In this document: one piece after another, positions 7,448-15,784 of the stretch
Numbering within the stretch: position 1 is the first letter of the stretch
Layout of the letters: each line of letters begins with the position of its first letter
Translations under genes and position numbers: made by a program
Assembly: GCA_035604215.1 (NCBI GenBank)
Contig: DATNIW010000024.1
Coordinates: forward strand, 1-38,024
Reading direction: 5' to 3'
DNA: 38,024 bases
Origin: UBA5070 sp035604215
GTDB taxonomy: Bacteria; Fibrobacterota; Fibrobacteria; UBA5070
Notes under the pieces: generated by a model
Seen by the model: the letters and a program-made list of their open reading frames with translations, nothing else
Database searches by the model: none
What the model was told of the DNA's origin: nothing

Positions 7448-7453
7448 AACCTA
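7448..7453 (-). promoter_or_regulatory. Possible -10 box TAGGTT before the M32 carboxypeptidase
   Basis: TAGGTT on the minus strand ends 6 bases before the ATG at 7441, with GGAGGG filling the gap. Either this is a near-leaderless start or the GGAGGG acts as a poorly spaced ribosome binding site on a longer transcript. Confidence 0.2.
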
Positions 7454-7511
7454 GGAACCCGGGTTGGATCCGGCCTCGGTGGAATCGAGATCCGCGGGCC
7501 AGGTTCCCGGG

Positions 7512-9866
7512 CTAGGGGAGCACCGTCGTCTTGCAGGCAATGCAGATGATGAGCAGCGAGGAGTACGAACTCGAGGCCACGGGGCTGGGAACATCCCCCG
7601 TCGCGAACGCGATCGCTCGCACGGTCTCCGGGAGGGTCGCTGTGATCGGTGCGGTGTACAGGGTGGAACTCGCGGATGGCTGGGTGCCGTCCGTCGTGTA
7701 GCGGATGGAAGCTCCGGGGGTCGCGCACGACAGCGTCACCGTCTGCGAGCCCGCGTAGTATCCTCCCGCCGGACTGAACGTGGGAGCCTTGGCCGTGTCG
7801 AAGGCGTAGGTGGCGCTGGTCGTCTTGCTGTGGACCTTGCCGGTCCCCACGGCGAACGCCTCCAGGGTGGTGGTGCCCGTCACGGGTACGGGCCCGGCGT
7901 AGAGGGTCGAGGCGGTGGAAGGAGTCGAACCGTCCATGGTGTAGTAGATCTTGGCCCCGGCGGTGGTGGAGCCGATGGTCACGTTCTGTGCGCTGGTGTA
8001 GAGGCCGTTGCCCGGACTGAACGTGGGCGCCGCCGGCGGCCGGTGGACCACCACGATGGAATAGACCATGCTGTTCCCGTTGGTGTTGGTCACCTGGACC
8101 GAGATCGTGTCCGGATCGATGGAGTCCAGGACGACCGTGGCGTTGGAGGCGCCGTCGAAGGCGATGCTGTTGACGTCGCCGGGCGTCCGGGGCGTCGCCG
8201 TCACGGTCAAGCTGGTCACGCCCTGGTCCACCGAATCCACATAGCTCTTGACCCCGCCCAGGAATGTCGACGTGAAGGTCCCGGGACTGGTGGAAAGGGC
8301 GTTCAACGCGCTGTCGCGGGGCGGGATGGTGTAGGTCGCCTTGGTCACCTTGCTGTCGACCAGGCCGAACTTCACGGTGATGGCCTGCAGGGTCGTGGTC
8401 GCGCGGATGGACACCGAATCGGCGTAGACCTTCGAGGTGGCGGTGGGCGTCGACCCATCGGTCGTGTAGAAGATGGAATCGCCAGGGGCGCTCGAAATGG
8501 CCACCTTCTGCGGTCCGGCGTAGGGCCCCCCTGCCAAGCTGAAGGTCGGCGAGGGGGCCGTGTCCAGGGAAATGGCGTAGGCGGCGGTGGACACCGGGCT
8601 GGTGACGATTCCCGCCTTGATCGCGATGGCCTGGATGGTTTCGTTGCCGGTGACTTGCAGACTTCCCGAATAGACGGGAGAGGAGGGGCCGGGGGTGTCG
8701 CCGTTCGTGGTGTAGCGGATGGTGTCGCCGGTCGTGGCGCTTGAGATGGACACGGTCTGGGTTCCCGTGTAGGTACCTGGGAGGGGGCTGAACGTCGGGG
8801 TGGCCGCCGTGTCGAAGGTGATGTTGAATTTGGCGGTGGAAACCGGACTTTGGATCGTTCCGGCTTCGACGGCGATGGCCTTCACGGTCTCGCTCGCCGC
8901 GATCTGGAGACTCCCCGAATAGATCGGAGAGGACGAGGTGGGAACGGTGCTGTCCGTGGTGTAGTGGATGGTGTCGCCAGGTGTCGCGCTGGAAAGGGTC
9001 ACCGTCTGGATCCCCTTGTAGGAGCCGCCCGGCTTGCCGAACGTCGGAGCGGCGAGGGTGTCCATGGGAACCAGGGCGAGCGTGTCGGTGGACGGGATCA
9101 GCTTGTCCTTCAGCAAGGTGTCCACCCAGGCGTGGATGGTCGCGGAGTCCAGGCCCAGGGCGACGATTTCCGCCTGCGTCCTGCCGGAATCCGCGGCCAA
9201 CAGGATCAGGTCCTTGTAGACGGAATCGCGACTCATGCCGGTGGGGAGCGAGGTGGGGAAGTTGTCCAGGCCGGCGAAGAATTCCAGCGTGTTCTGGATG
9301 GTGTCGGCGGTGATCCCCGCGGGGAGGTTCGCGGGGAAGCCCTTGTAGCCCGTGTCCTTCGCGAGGACCAGCGCCGCGTAGAAGGCCACCAGATTTCCCG
9401 GGCTTTGTCCGGCCAAGCTCAGGGATTTCGCCTTGCACAACAGGGAGAAGGCGGAGATGAGCGCGAGATCCGTCGAACTCCTCTGGACCGTGTCCAACTG
9501 GACGAGTTGCGGAGAAGATCCGACCTGCTGGAAGTAGAGGGCTCCCAACTGGACACCGAGCTTCCACAACTGGATCCGCACGGTATCCGTTCCGAGCGGT
9601 GATTGCGGAATCAGCGTGTCGGTGCACGGCGCGGTCCCCGCCACCAGCTGGGAGCACGAAATACCGCCTCTGCCGGTTTGGGAACGCGTCGACCATTCCG
9701 TGGAGTCCGGAATGTGGGACGAATCCGACAACTTGAATCCGGCCTCGACCCTGCCGCCGGGCAGCTGGCCCGCGTCGGGTGATGTCGCGCTCTGGCACGC
9801 CACGAGTGCGCATGCGCAGGCGGCAAGGGAGAAGAGGGGCCTGATCCAGGTGGAGTTCGATTCCAT
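7512..9866 (-). CDS. Large surface lipoprotein with five chitobiase-C-terminal-like repeats
   Basis: I take the ATG at 9866 (784 residues) because GGAG lies 8 bases upstream and a lipoprotein signal follows at once: hydrophobic SLAACACALVAC with lipid-accepting Cys24. Residues about 95-265 form a helical region I do not recognise. Then come three repeats (about 272-352, 355-435, 438-515), a cadherin-like beta-sandwich (about 520-610), and two more repeats (612-690, 693-768). Each repeat reads PTFSP..G.Y.G.Q.V.ISS...GD.I.YTTDGS.P...S.VYSG...V....T.QAIA, the fold of the chitobiase/beta-hexosaminidase C-terminal domain found in many surface proteins. The last 16 residues include an odd hydrophobic CIAC. 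No catalytic domain is visible. A scaffold or binding role at the outer membrane is likely. A second long frame over the same stretch is a shadow. Confidence 0.85.
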   Translation of the reverse strand: MESNSTWIRPLFSLAACACALVACQSATSPDAGQLPGGRVEAGFKLSDSSHIPDSTEWSTRSQTGRGGISCSQLVAGTAPCTDTLIPQSPLGTDTVRIQLWKLGVQLGALYFQQVGSSPQLVQLDTVQRSSTDLALISAFSLLCKAKSLSLAGQSPGNLVAFYAALVLAKDTGYKGFPANLPAGITADTIQNTLEFFAGLDNFPTSLPTGMSRDSVYKDLILLAADSGRTQAEIVALGLDSATIHAWVDTLLKDKLIPSTDTLALVPMDTLAAPTFGKPGGSYKGIQTVTLSSATPGDTIHYTTDSTVPTSSSPIYSGSLQIAASETVKAIAVEAGTIQSPVSTAKFNITFDTAATPTFSPLPGTYTGTQTVSISSATTGDTIRYTTNGDTPGPSSPVYSGSLQVTGNETIQAIAIKAGIVTSPVSTAAYAISLDTAPSPTFSLAGGPYAGPQKVAISSAPGDSIFYTTDGSTPTATSKVYADSVSIRATTTLQAITVKFGLVDSKVTKATYTIPPRDSALNALSTSPGTFTSTFLGGVKSYVDSVDQGVTSLTVTATPRTPGDVNSIAFDGASNATVVLDSIDPDTISVQVTNTNGNSMVYSIVVVHRPPAAPTFSPGNGLYTSAQNVTIGSTTAGAKIYYTMDGSTPSTASTLYAGPVPVTGTTTLEAFAVGTGKVHSKTTSATYAFDTAKAPTFSPAGGYYAGSQTVTLSCATPGASIRYTTDGTQPSASSTLYTAPITATLPETVRAIAFATGDVPSPVASSSYSSLLIICIACKTTVLP
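7560..9055 (-). repeat. Five tandem copies of an approximately 80-residue domain, interrupted by a cadherin-like domain
   Basis: The DNA encodes copies 1-3 (about 9055 to 8320), a different domain (about 8310 to 8035) and copies 4-5 (about 8033 to 7560). The copies share the TTDGSTP-like turn and an AIA strand, but have diverged at DNA level, so they are old duplications. They are not recently recombining repeats. Confidence 0.75.
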
Positions 9867-9929
9867 GCGCGTGTCTCCGACGGAACAATGCCGTCGAAGC
9901 CAATGGAAATTCACCGAACGACCCCTGGC

Positions 9930-9961
9930 AAGGCCCTTGGAATTGAGGATTCAAGGGCCTT
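9930..9961 (-). terminator. Strong hairpin between the two lipoprotein genes
   Basis: AAGGCCCTTGGAAT (9930-9943) pairs with ATTCAAGGGCCTT (9949-9961) with a single bulged base and a 5-base loop. The T-run is short. It lies 21 bases past the stop of the gene ending at 9983 and should separate that gene from the large lipoprotein gene. Confidence 0.55.
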
Positions 9962-9982
9962 TCAATCGATCGGACCGGCTAC

Positions 9983-10435
9983 TCACATGCGGTCGGGCCG
10001 CGGCTTCCCGTTTCGTTTGCTTCCGCTCTTCACGGCATCCTGGTCGGGTGTCGCCATGGAGAGGCCCGCGGCTTGGAATGCGGCGGTGTTGGCGGGATTC
10101 AGGGGAGCGTCTTCGAGGATCCACCGGTATTCCTTCCATCCCAGGAGGCCGGCCTTGCGCGATGCGATGTCGCGGGCGGCATCCTGTTCCACGGCCAACT
10201 GGGCGGCGCGGTCCGGATGGGCTCGGAGCGAATCCTGGAAGATGCTGTCCAGGTCCCTCACCAGGGAGTCCGCCTGGCGCCAGCGAGCGGCGCGGTCGGC
10301 CGCCAACAAACCGTCCGCAGGGGGCGCGAAGTCCTTGGGCTTGGACGGCGGCGGCGGCGGTGCGGCCTCCTCGTCCTTCTTGCAACTCCACAGGCCCGCG
10401 AGGACGAGGGCGATGGCGATCCGGTTGACCTTCAA
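9983..10435 (-). CDS. Small proline-rich lipoprotein of unknown function
   Basis: The likely start is TTG at 10435, giving 150 residues: AAGGAG (10442-10447) is spaced 6 bases before it, and a lipoprotein signal follows directly (KVNRIAIALVLAGLWSC, lipobox Cys18). The in-frame ATG at 10474 would put 13 extra polar residues ahead of the signal. After the Cys come charged residues and a run of five prolines, then a mostly helical segment rich in Ala, Asp and Arg (DRAARWRQADSLVRDLDS). The tail is basic. I recognise no family. The Trp and paired acidic helices could form a small coiled or helical domain in the periplasm. It is divergent from trpS and followed by a strong hairpin, so it is probably a one-gene unit. 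Confidence 0.6.
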   Translation of the reverse strand: MKVNRIAIALVLAGLWSCKKDEEAAPPPPPSKPKDFAPPADGLLAADRAARWRQADSLVRDLDSIFQDSLRAHPDRAAQLAVEQDAARDIASRKAGLLGWKEYRWILEDAPLNPANTAAFQAAGLSMATPDQDAVKSGSKRNGKPRPDRM

Positions 10436-10552
10436 GTGGAGCTCCTTCCGCGATGGGCGGGCACTGTGGAGCAAGGGTAACCAATCCTCGGGCCGGGTGT
10501 CACCCCTCGATCACCGTGCCGCAGGGTCCAGTCTCCTACCTTTTCCCGTCCC
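10436..10552. promoter_or_regulatory. Divergent promoter region between the small lipoprotein gene and trpS
   Basis: On the plus strand TACCTT (10537-10542) ends 10 bases before the trpS ATG with no Shine-Dalgarno sequence. On the minus strand TACCCT (10479 down to 10474) could serve the lipoprotein gene, leaving a leader of about 30 bases with an AAGGAG ribosome binding site. No -35 consensus is evident for either. Confidence 0.35.
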
Positions 10553-11521
10553 ATGCGAATCCTTTCGGGCATCAAACCCTCCGGGGAGATCCATTTCGGC
10601 AACTACCTGGGCATGCTGAAGCCCATGGTGGAAAGCCAGTCGCGCGGCGAACTTCTCTGCTTCGTCGCCAACATGCACAGCCTCACCGGCTTGGTGGACG
10701 GACCCCAGATGGCGACGTGGACGCGCCAGATGGCCATCGACATCCTGGCCCTGGGGATGGATCCGGACAAAAGCGTCTTCTGGATGCAGAGCGACGTGCC
10801 CGAAATCGCCGAGTTGTCCTGGTACCTCTCGAACTTCACCCCCGTGGGCCAGATGGAACGCATGCACGCGTACAAGGACGCGATCGCCCATGGCAAGAGC
10901 CCCAATGCGGGCCTGTTCACGTACCCGATCCTGATGGCCGCCGACATCCTGGGCTACGGCGTGGACAAGGTGCCGGTGGGCAGGGACCAGAAGCAGCACG
11001 TCGAGGTCGCCCGGGACATCGCCGGAGCCTTCAACCACCGCCACGGCGAGATCTTCGTCGTTCCCGAACCGGAGATCGGCGAGGGCATCGCGATCGTGCA
11101 GGGCCTCGACGGTCAGAAGATGTCCAAGTCCTACGGGAACACCCTGGGGATCTTCGCCGACCCGGCGGAGGTGAAGAAGAAGATCGCGGCCATCGCCACC
11201 GACAGCACCCCGCTGGAGGAGCCCAAGGATCCCGACGCCAATCCCGTGTTCGCCTGGTACAGGCATGTGGCGTCCCCGGAGGCGGTCTCGGAGATGGACC
11301 GGAAGCTCCGCGCGGGCGGCTTCGGATGGGGGCACGCGAAGAAGGAGCTGATCCAGGCCTACCTGGACCACTTCGCCCCGTTCCGGGCCCGCCGCGAAGA
11401 GATCGGCCGCGACCTGGAGGCGTTGAAGAAGACGATGGCCATGGGCGCCGAGAAGGCGCGCGCCATCCACCTTCCCATCCTGGAATCCGTGCGCCGCGCC
11501 GTCGGCGTGCGCTACCTCTGA
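10553..11521 (+). CDS. trpS: Tryptophanyl-tRNA synthetase
   Basis: The 322-residue class I synthetase charges tRNA-Trp with tryptophan in the cytoplasm. The N-terminus SGIKPSGEIHFGN holds the HIGH-type signature as HFGN (residues 14-17), and KMSKSYGN at 189-196 is a perfect second signature. YPILMAADIL and VGRDQKQHVE are conserved TrpRS elements of the tryptophan and ATP sites. The length is normal. The start has no ribosome binding site but a TACCTT box 10 bases upstream, which suggests a leaderless mRNA. A methyltransferase gene follows 13 bases after the stop, so the two are probably co-transcribed. Confidence 0.96.
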   Translation: MRILSGIKPSGEIHFGNYLGMLKPMVESQSRGELLCFVANMHSLTGLVDGPQMATWTRQMAIDILALGMDPDKSVFWMQSDVPEIAELSWYLSNFTPVGQMERMHAYKDAIAHGKSPNAGLFTYPILMAADILGYGVDKVPVGRDQKQHVEVARDIAGAFNHRHGEIFVVPEPEIGEGIAIVQGLDGQKMSKSYGNTLGIFADPAEVKKKIAAIATDSTPLEEPKDPDANPVFAWYRHVASPEAVSEMDRKLRAGGFGWGHAKKELIQAYLDHFAPFRARREEIGRDLEALKKTMAMGAEKARAIHLPILESVRRAVGVRYL

Positions 11522-11534
11522 GAGGGTCAAGACC

Positions 11535-12212
11535 ATGATGAGCTGGGACGACTACTGGAAGCAGTACAGCATCTCCAAGGCCGAGCGCTGGATGATCGGG
11601 GAACGCCACCGCAAGCTGATGGGGTGGATCGATTCCCTGGGCGAGGGGCGGAAGCGGGTGGTGGAGATCGGCTGCGGATTCGGATCCAACATCCGCAAGC
11701 TGCGCGAGGACAGGACCGACATCGAGACCCACGCCCTGGACTTCTCCGAGATCTCCGTGGAGCGCATCCGCGGCTCGGTCGACGAGGTCCACAGGGCCGA
11801 TTGCCAGGCCACCGGGCTCCCGGACGGGCATTTCGACTTCATCTATTCCTCCGGCCTGATGGAGCATTTCCGCGACGAAGGACCCTTCGTCCGCGAGATG
11901 TTCCGGCTTCTCCGCCCCGGAGGACTCATGGCCACCTTCGTTCCCGCCAAGTGGTCGCTCTGGCAGGTCTACCAGTTCATGCATCTGGGCAACTGGATCC
12001 ACGGCTACGAAAAGGCCTACACCCGCAGGCGCCTCCGGAAGGTGGTGCGGAGGGAAGGCTTCGCGGTGGAGGAGGAGTTCGGGTTGGATCCGTTCTCCTT
12101 CAACGGATTCGTGATGAAGCTGGCCAAGGTCTCCTTCGAGCCGGCTTGGAAGAGATCCTTCCTGCCCTCGGGCTACACGGAGATCTGCGTCCTGACCCGC
12201 AAGCCGGGCTGA
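11535..12212 (+). CDS. Class I SAM-dependent methyltransferase, substrate unknown
   Basis: The 225-residue protein has the Rossmann-type fold of the UbiE/Methyltransf_11 group. Motif I is VVEIGCGFGSN (about residues 38-48), followed by the acidic end of strand 2 in HALDFSE, the DCQATGLPDGHFDFIYSSGLMEHF stretch of motifs II-III split around residues 91-114, and RLLRPGGLM as the post-motif helix-turn. The C-terminal third (WKRSFLPSGYTEICVL) is a less conserved substrate cap. No membrane segment is present. It follows trpS closely. The target (lipid, small molecule or sugar) cannot be told from sequence alone. Confidence 0.8.
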   Translation: MMSWDDYWKQYSISKAERWMIGERHRKLMGWIDSLGEGRKRVVEIGCGFGSNIRKLREDRTDIETHALDFSEISVERIRGSVDEVHRADCQATGLPDGHFDFIYSSGLMEHFRDEGPFVREMFRLLRPGGLMATFVPAKWSLWQVYQFMHLGNWIHGYEKAYTRRRLRKVVRREGFAVEEEFGLDPFSFNGFVMKLAKVSFEPAWKRSFLPSGYTEICVLTRKPG

Positions 12213-12368
12213 AGCCGCCATTCCCCCCTTCCCCAAAGGGCCGCCGTCCGCCCGCCCGGACGGATTCCGTCCAAACGTCCCGTGCTTCGGGCCCTCCCGG
12301 GGACGAAGGCTGGAAGGGACGGTCGGAGATTGCTAATTTTCCGCGCTCAACGAAAGGAGGCCGAGCAC
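12213..12368 (+). promoter_or_regulatory. Promoter region of the nuo operon, with an upstream hairpin
   Basis: CCGTCCG (12244-12250) and CGGACGG (12257-12263) form a hairpin with no T-run, perhaps a weak terminator for the trpS unit. TGC-TAATTT (12331-12339) looks like an extended -10 element. AAAGGAGG (12353-12360) is a strong ribosome binding site 8 bases before the nuoB ATG. No nuoA frame is present here. Confidence 0.45.
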
Positions 12369-12950
12369 ATGGGCGCTGAATCGACCGCGGCACCTCCGGG
12401 GGCTTCCGTCGGCTCTCCGGAACCTCCGATCGGGGCGCTGCACCAGGATGCCGGACTCAACCAGGGTTTCGTGACCACCACGATCGACGCGGTGGTCGGC
12501 TGGGGGCGCAAGAACTCCCTCTGGCCCTTCACCTTCGGGACCGCCTGCTGCGCCATCGAATTCATGGCCTTGGCGGGCTCCAAGTACGACATCGCCCGTT
12601 TCGGGGCCGAATTCATCCGCTTCTCCCCCCGCCATTCCGACCTCCTGGTGGTGGCCGGGACCATCACCTACAAGCAGGCGCCCATCCTGCGGCGGATCTG
12701 GGAGCAGATGATGGAGCCGCGTTGGGTCCTCTCCGTGGGCGCATGCGCCAGCACAGGCGGGTTCTACGACTGCTACTGCACCCTTCCCGGCATCGACGAG
12801 GTGATCCCGGTGGACGTCTACGTGGCCGGCTGTCCCCCTCGGCCCGAGGCCTACATCGACGCCATCCTCCAGCTCCAGCAGAAGATCCAGGACGCGTCCT
12901 ACATGCGGGATCGCGCCAACCGCTCCCACGAGAGGATCCAGATCGGATGA
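12369..12950 (+). CDS. nuoB: NADH-quinone oxidoreductase subunit B
   Basis: The 193-residue protein is part of the Q-module of complex I and holds cluster N2, which hands electrons to quinone. The four ligands are visible: the tandem Cys60-Cys61 in GTACC, Cys126 in VGACAS and Cys155 in VAGCPPRPE. The N-terminal 25 residues are a variable Ala/Pro-rich extension. I chose ATG 12369 because AAAGGAGG lies 8 bases upstream; a longer frame from 12282 lacks homology. The end overlaps nuoC in an ATGA. It is the first gene of the operon; the usual nuoA is missing in front. Confidence 0.96.
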   Translation: MGAESTAAPPGASVGSPEPPIGALHQDAGLNQGFVTTTIDAVVGWGRKNSLWPFTFGTACCAIEFMALAGSKYDIARFGAEFIRFSPRHSDLLVVAGTITYKQAPILRRIWEQMMEPRWVLSVGACASTGGFYDCYCTLPGIDEVIPVDVYVAGCPPRPEAYIDAILQLQQKIQDASYMRDRANRSHERIQIG

Positions 12951-13645
12951 CCTCCCAGCCCGTGGACCTGGACAAGGTCCTGACCCCGGCCAGCGCGGAG
13001 GGCCGCAAGGAATTCGAGACCAGGGCGTTCGCTTCGCTCCAAAGCCGATTCGAGGCCGTCATGGATCCCCGCGACCGGTGGGGGCTCACGGCCGTGGTTC
13101 CGGCCAGGCTTTTGCGCGAATCGGTCCGGTTCCTGCGCGACGATCCCTCCTTCCTGATGGACCTGATGCTGGACATCACCGCCATCGACTACCTGGGCTA
13201 TCCCGGCCACGACGGGGCGCGATTCGGCGTGGTCTACAACATCCGCAGCCAGCGCTTCGGTTCCCATCGGCTGCGCCTGAAGGTCTGGGTGGAGGAGGAA
13301 GATCCCGTGGTGCCGTCGGTCCACGACCTCTACCGCATCGCCGACTGGCAGGAGCGCGAGACCTGGGACCAGTACGGGATCGTCTTCGAGGGGCATCCGG
13401 ACCTGCGCCGACTGCTGAACCACGTGGAATTCGCGGGACATCCGCTCCGCAAGGACTATCCGGTCCGCAAGCGCCAGTGGCTTTCCACCAACGACCCCAT
13501 GATCCTGCCTCTGGAGGCCCGTCTGCAGGCCAGGGGATTCCAGGTGCTGGAGCACGTGGCCGCGAATTCGCCCTCCGTCGAGGAGACAGGCCTCCTGGGC
13601 AAACCCGCGGTGGAGAAGGTCAACTACGTGGAGAAGGCGAAGTGA
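12947..13645 (+). CDS. nuoC: NADH-quinone oxidoreductase subunit C
   Basis: The 232-residue hydrophilic subunit belongs to the Q-module. The signature ERETWDQYGIVFEGHPDL and the following HPLRKDYP are intact near residues 138-170. The N-terminal part (LMDLMLDITAIDYLGYPG) matches the NuoC fold. It is separate from NuoD, unlike the fused NuoCD of enterobacteria. Its ATG overlaps the nuoB stop by 4 bases (ATGA), and its stop overlaps the GTG of nuoD (GTGA). Confidence 0.95.
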   Translation: MTSQPVDLDKVLTPASAEGRKEFETRAFASLQSRFEAVMDPRDRWGLTAVVPARLLRESVRFLRDDPSFLMDLMLDITAIDYLGYPGHDGARFGVVYNIRSQRFGSHRLRLKVWVEEEDPVVPSVHDLYRIADWQERETWDQYGIVFEGHPDLRRLLNHVEFAGHPLRKDYPVRKRQWLSTNDPMILPLEARLQARGFQVLEHVAANSPSVEETGLLGKPAVEKVNYVEKAK

Positions 13646-14835
13646 AGGTCAGGAACCAGGACGGAGAGAAGCTCGACCTCCTCACCGTGAACATCGGCCC
13701 CTCCCACCCCGCCACCCACGGGGCGCTTCGGGCGTTCGTCGCCCTGGACGGCGAGATGATCCGCGCCGCGGTGACGGAAATCGGGTATCTGCACCGCGGG
13801 TTCGAGAAGATGGTCGAACAGGGCACCTACCAGCAGGTGCTGCCCTACACGGACCGGCTCAACTACTGCTCGGCCATCCTGAACAACATCGGGTTCTCCC
13901 ACACCGTGGAGAGGATGTTCGAGGTGGAGATCCCCGAACGCGCCACCGTCCTGCGCGTCCTCCTCTCGGAACTGTCGCGCCTCATCGACCACCAGGTGTG
14001 CATCGCCGCCGCCGCGGTCGACCTGGGCGCGCTGACCAACTACTGGTACCTGTTCAACCCCCGCGAGGACGTCTACGCCATCTGGGAGAAGCTCTCCGGC
14101 GCTCGCCTCACAAATGCATTCACCCGCATCGGCGGGCTCTACCGCGACACCTACGAGGGCTTCGAGGACGACGTTCGCGCGGTTCTGCCCAAGATCGAAA
14201 AGGGGCTGGACGACGCCTTCCGGCTGCTGGAGCACAACAGGATCTTCATCGACCGCACGCGCGGTTGCTGCCCCGTCTCCGCGGAGCAGGCCGTGAGCTG
14301 GGGCTGGACCGGTCCATGCCTTCGCGCCACGGGGGTGGACAGGGACCTGCGCAAGGACGATCCCTACCTGGACTACGAGACCTACGAATTCCAGACCGTG
14401 GTGGGCTCCACCGGAGACACCTACGACCGCCTGCTGGTGCGCATGTACGAGATGCGCGAATCCCTCTCCATCTGCCGCCAGGCGCTTTCCCGCTTGAAGC
14501 CGGGACCGGTGAACACGCCGGACGCGCGTCTTTCGCTGCCGGGCCACGACAAGACCTACCACGACATGGAGGCCCTGATCAACCAGTTCAAGCTGGTCTA
14601 CGAGGGCGTGCGCGCTCCCGCCGGGGAATTCTACGGCTCCATCGAAGCGGCCAACGGGGAACTGGGATTCTTCATCGCTTCGGACGGGACCGGAAAGCCC
14701 TGGAAGATCAAGGTGCGCCCTCCCTGCTTCACCCAGTTCGCGGCCTACGCCGACGTCGTGGAGGGAAGCCTGGTGGCCGACGCCATCGCCTGCCTTTCCA
14801 GCCTCAACATCATCGCCGGCGAACTGGATCGCTAG
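13642..14835 (+). CDS. nuoD: NADH-quinone oxidoreductase subunit D
   Basis: The 397-residue 49-kDa-type subunit forms the quinone cavity with NuoB. Visible signatures are GPSHPATHGALR at about residues 18-29, IGYLHRGFEKMVE, and YTDRLNY. The C-terminal end lacks the NiFe cysteines of hydrogenases, as expected, and finishes in GELDR. The start is GTG 13642 overlapping the nuoC stop, with GGAGAAGG upstream. A much longer in-frame extension exists upstream but lies over nuoC and is not coding. Confidence 0.95.
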   Translation: MKVRNQDGEKLDLLTVNIGPSHPATHGALRAFVALDGEMIRAAVTEIGYLHRGFEKMVEQGTYQQVLPYTDRLNYCSAILNNIGFSHTVERMFEVEIPERATVLRVLLSELSRLIDHQVCIAAAAVDLGALTNYWYLFNPREDVYAIWEKLSGARLTNAFTRIGGLYRDTYEGFEDDVRAVLPKIEKGLDDAFRLLEHNRIFIDRTRGCCPVSAEQAVSWGWTGPCLRATGVDRDLRKDDPYLDYETYEFQTVVGSTGDTYDRLLVRMYEMRESLSICRQALSRLKPGPVNTPDARLSLPGHDKTYHDMEALINQFKLVYEGVRAPAGEFYGSIEAANGELGFFIASDGTGKPWKIKVRPPCFTQFAAYADVVEGSLVADAIACLSSLNIIAGELDR

Positions 14836-14842
14836 GGGACCC

Positions 14843-15784
14843 ATGAGCCACTGCCACACCAAGGTCGACCAACCGCACGCCTCGGAGATCCTTCCGAAAC
14901 TGGAGACGCCCCGGGTGCTTTCCAAGGTGGAGGAGCTCGTGCGCCGCTATCCCGTCCCCAAGGCGGCCCTGCTGCCGGTCCTCTGGGTGGCCCAGGAGAC
15001 CTTGGGTTGGCTTCCGCAGGAGGCCATCCGCTGGGCGGCGGGCAAATGCAAGGTCAGTCCCGTGCACGCCTACGGCGTGAGCCTCTTCTACACCATGTAC
15101 AAGAAGGAACCCACGGGTCGCTTCTTCGTGCAGATCTGCCAGAACGTGTCCTGCCACATCCTGGGCGCGGAGGGGATCATCGCCCACGCCGAGAAGACCC
15201 TGGGCGTCTCGAGCCACGGCGGAACCACCGAGGATGGGCTGTTCACCCTCCTGCGGGTGGAATGCCTGGGCGCGTGCGGCAACGGGCCGGTGCTCCAGAT
15301 CAACGACGACTTCGCCACCGACGTGGTGGACGGCCGTCTGGCGATGCCCGAGGGCGTGGCGCTGACCCCGGAACGGTTCGACCGGATCGCCGCCTGGTGC
15401 CGAAAGCGCGCCGCCGAACTTCCCGTCGAGCCTTCCCGGGACGTCTTGGGCGGACTCTTCGAGACCCATGGACACCCCGGGGCCGTGGGGTCCACCAACG
15501 AGCCGCAGAAGCCGGGATACGCTCCGGCGCCGCCCGTCCTGGGATTGGCGGCCGCGCGGACCGAAGACGGCAAGGTCAAGCTCACCTGGAGGGCGGCTCC
15601 CGAATCCGCGCAACTGCACCTGGAAACGCGCGCTGGCACCGGGGACTTCTCCGCCTTGGCGACGATTCCGGGCAAGGACAAGGATTGGACCGGAGATCTT
15701 TCCGTCGGCACCGAGGTGCGGATCCTGGCCCAATCGGGAGAGCGCCGGGCCAAGCCCTCCAACGTCGTGAAGGTGGAGGCCTAG
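14843..15784 (+). CDS. nuoE: NADH-quinone oxidoreductase subunit E with an extra fibronectin-like C-terminal domain
   Basis: Residues 20-195 are a standard NuoE: a helical start, then the thioredoxin-like domain whose cluster N1a ligands are Cys99 and Cys104 (CQNVSC) and Cys141 and Cys145 (CLGAC). A normal NuoE ends near residue 170-200. Here a linker (about 200-228, EPQKPGYAPAPP) leads into residues 229-313 that read as a fibronectin type III-like sandwich: VLGLAAA strand, KVKLTWRAAP, LHLETRAG, EVRILAQSG and the closing SNVVKVE. The frame is unbroken and nuoF starts on the base after its stop, so this is not a sequencing join. The role of the tail is unknown; it might brace the peripheral arm. 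The reaction is electron transfer in the NADH module. Confidence 0.94.
   Translation: MSHCHTKVDQPHASEILPKLETPRVLSKVEELVRRYPVPKAALLPVLWVAQETLGWLPQEAIRWAAGKCKVSPVHAYGVSLFYTMYKKEPTGRFFVQICQNVSCHILGAEGIIAHAEKTLGVSSHGGTTEDGLFTLLRVECLGACGNGPVLQINDDFATDVVDGRLAMPEGVALTPERFDRIAAWCRKRAAELPVEPSRDVLGGLFETHGHPGAVGSTNEPQKPGYAPAPPVLGLAAARTEDGKVKLTWRAAPESAQLHLETRAGTGDFSALATIPGKDKDWTGDLSVGTEVRILAQSGERRAKPSNVVKVEA

Noticed and set aside
7423..9954. An 843-residue frame in a second phase over the repeat lipoprotein
   Set aside because: The other phase has a signal peptide, lipobox and clear domain repeats; this one only mirrors the repeated DNA as His/Arg/Asp-rich text.
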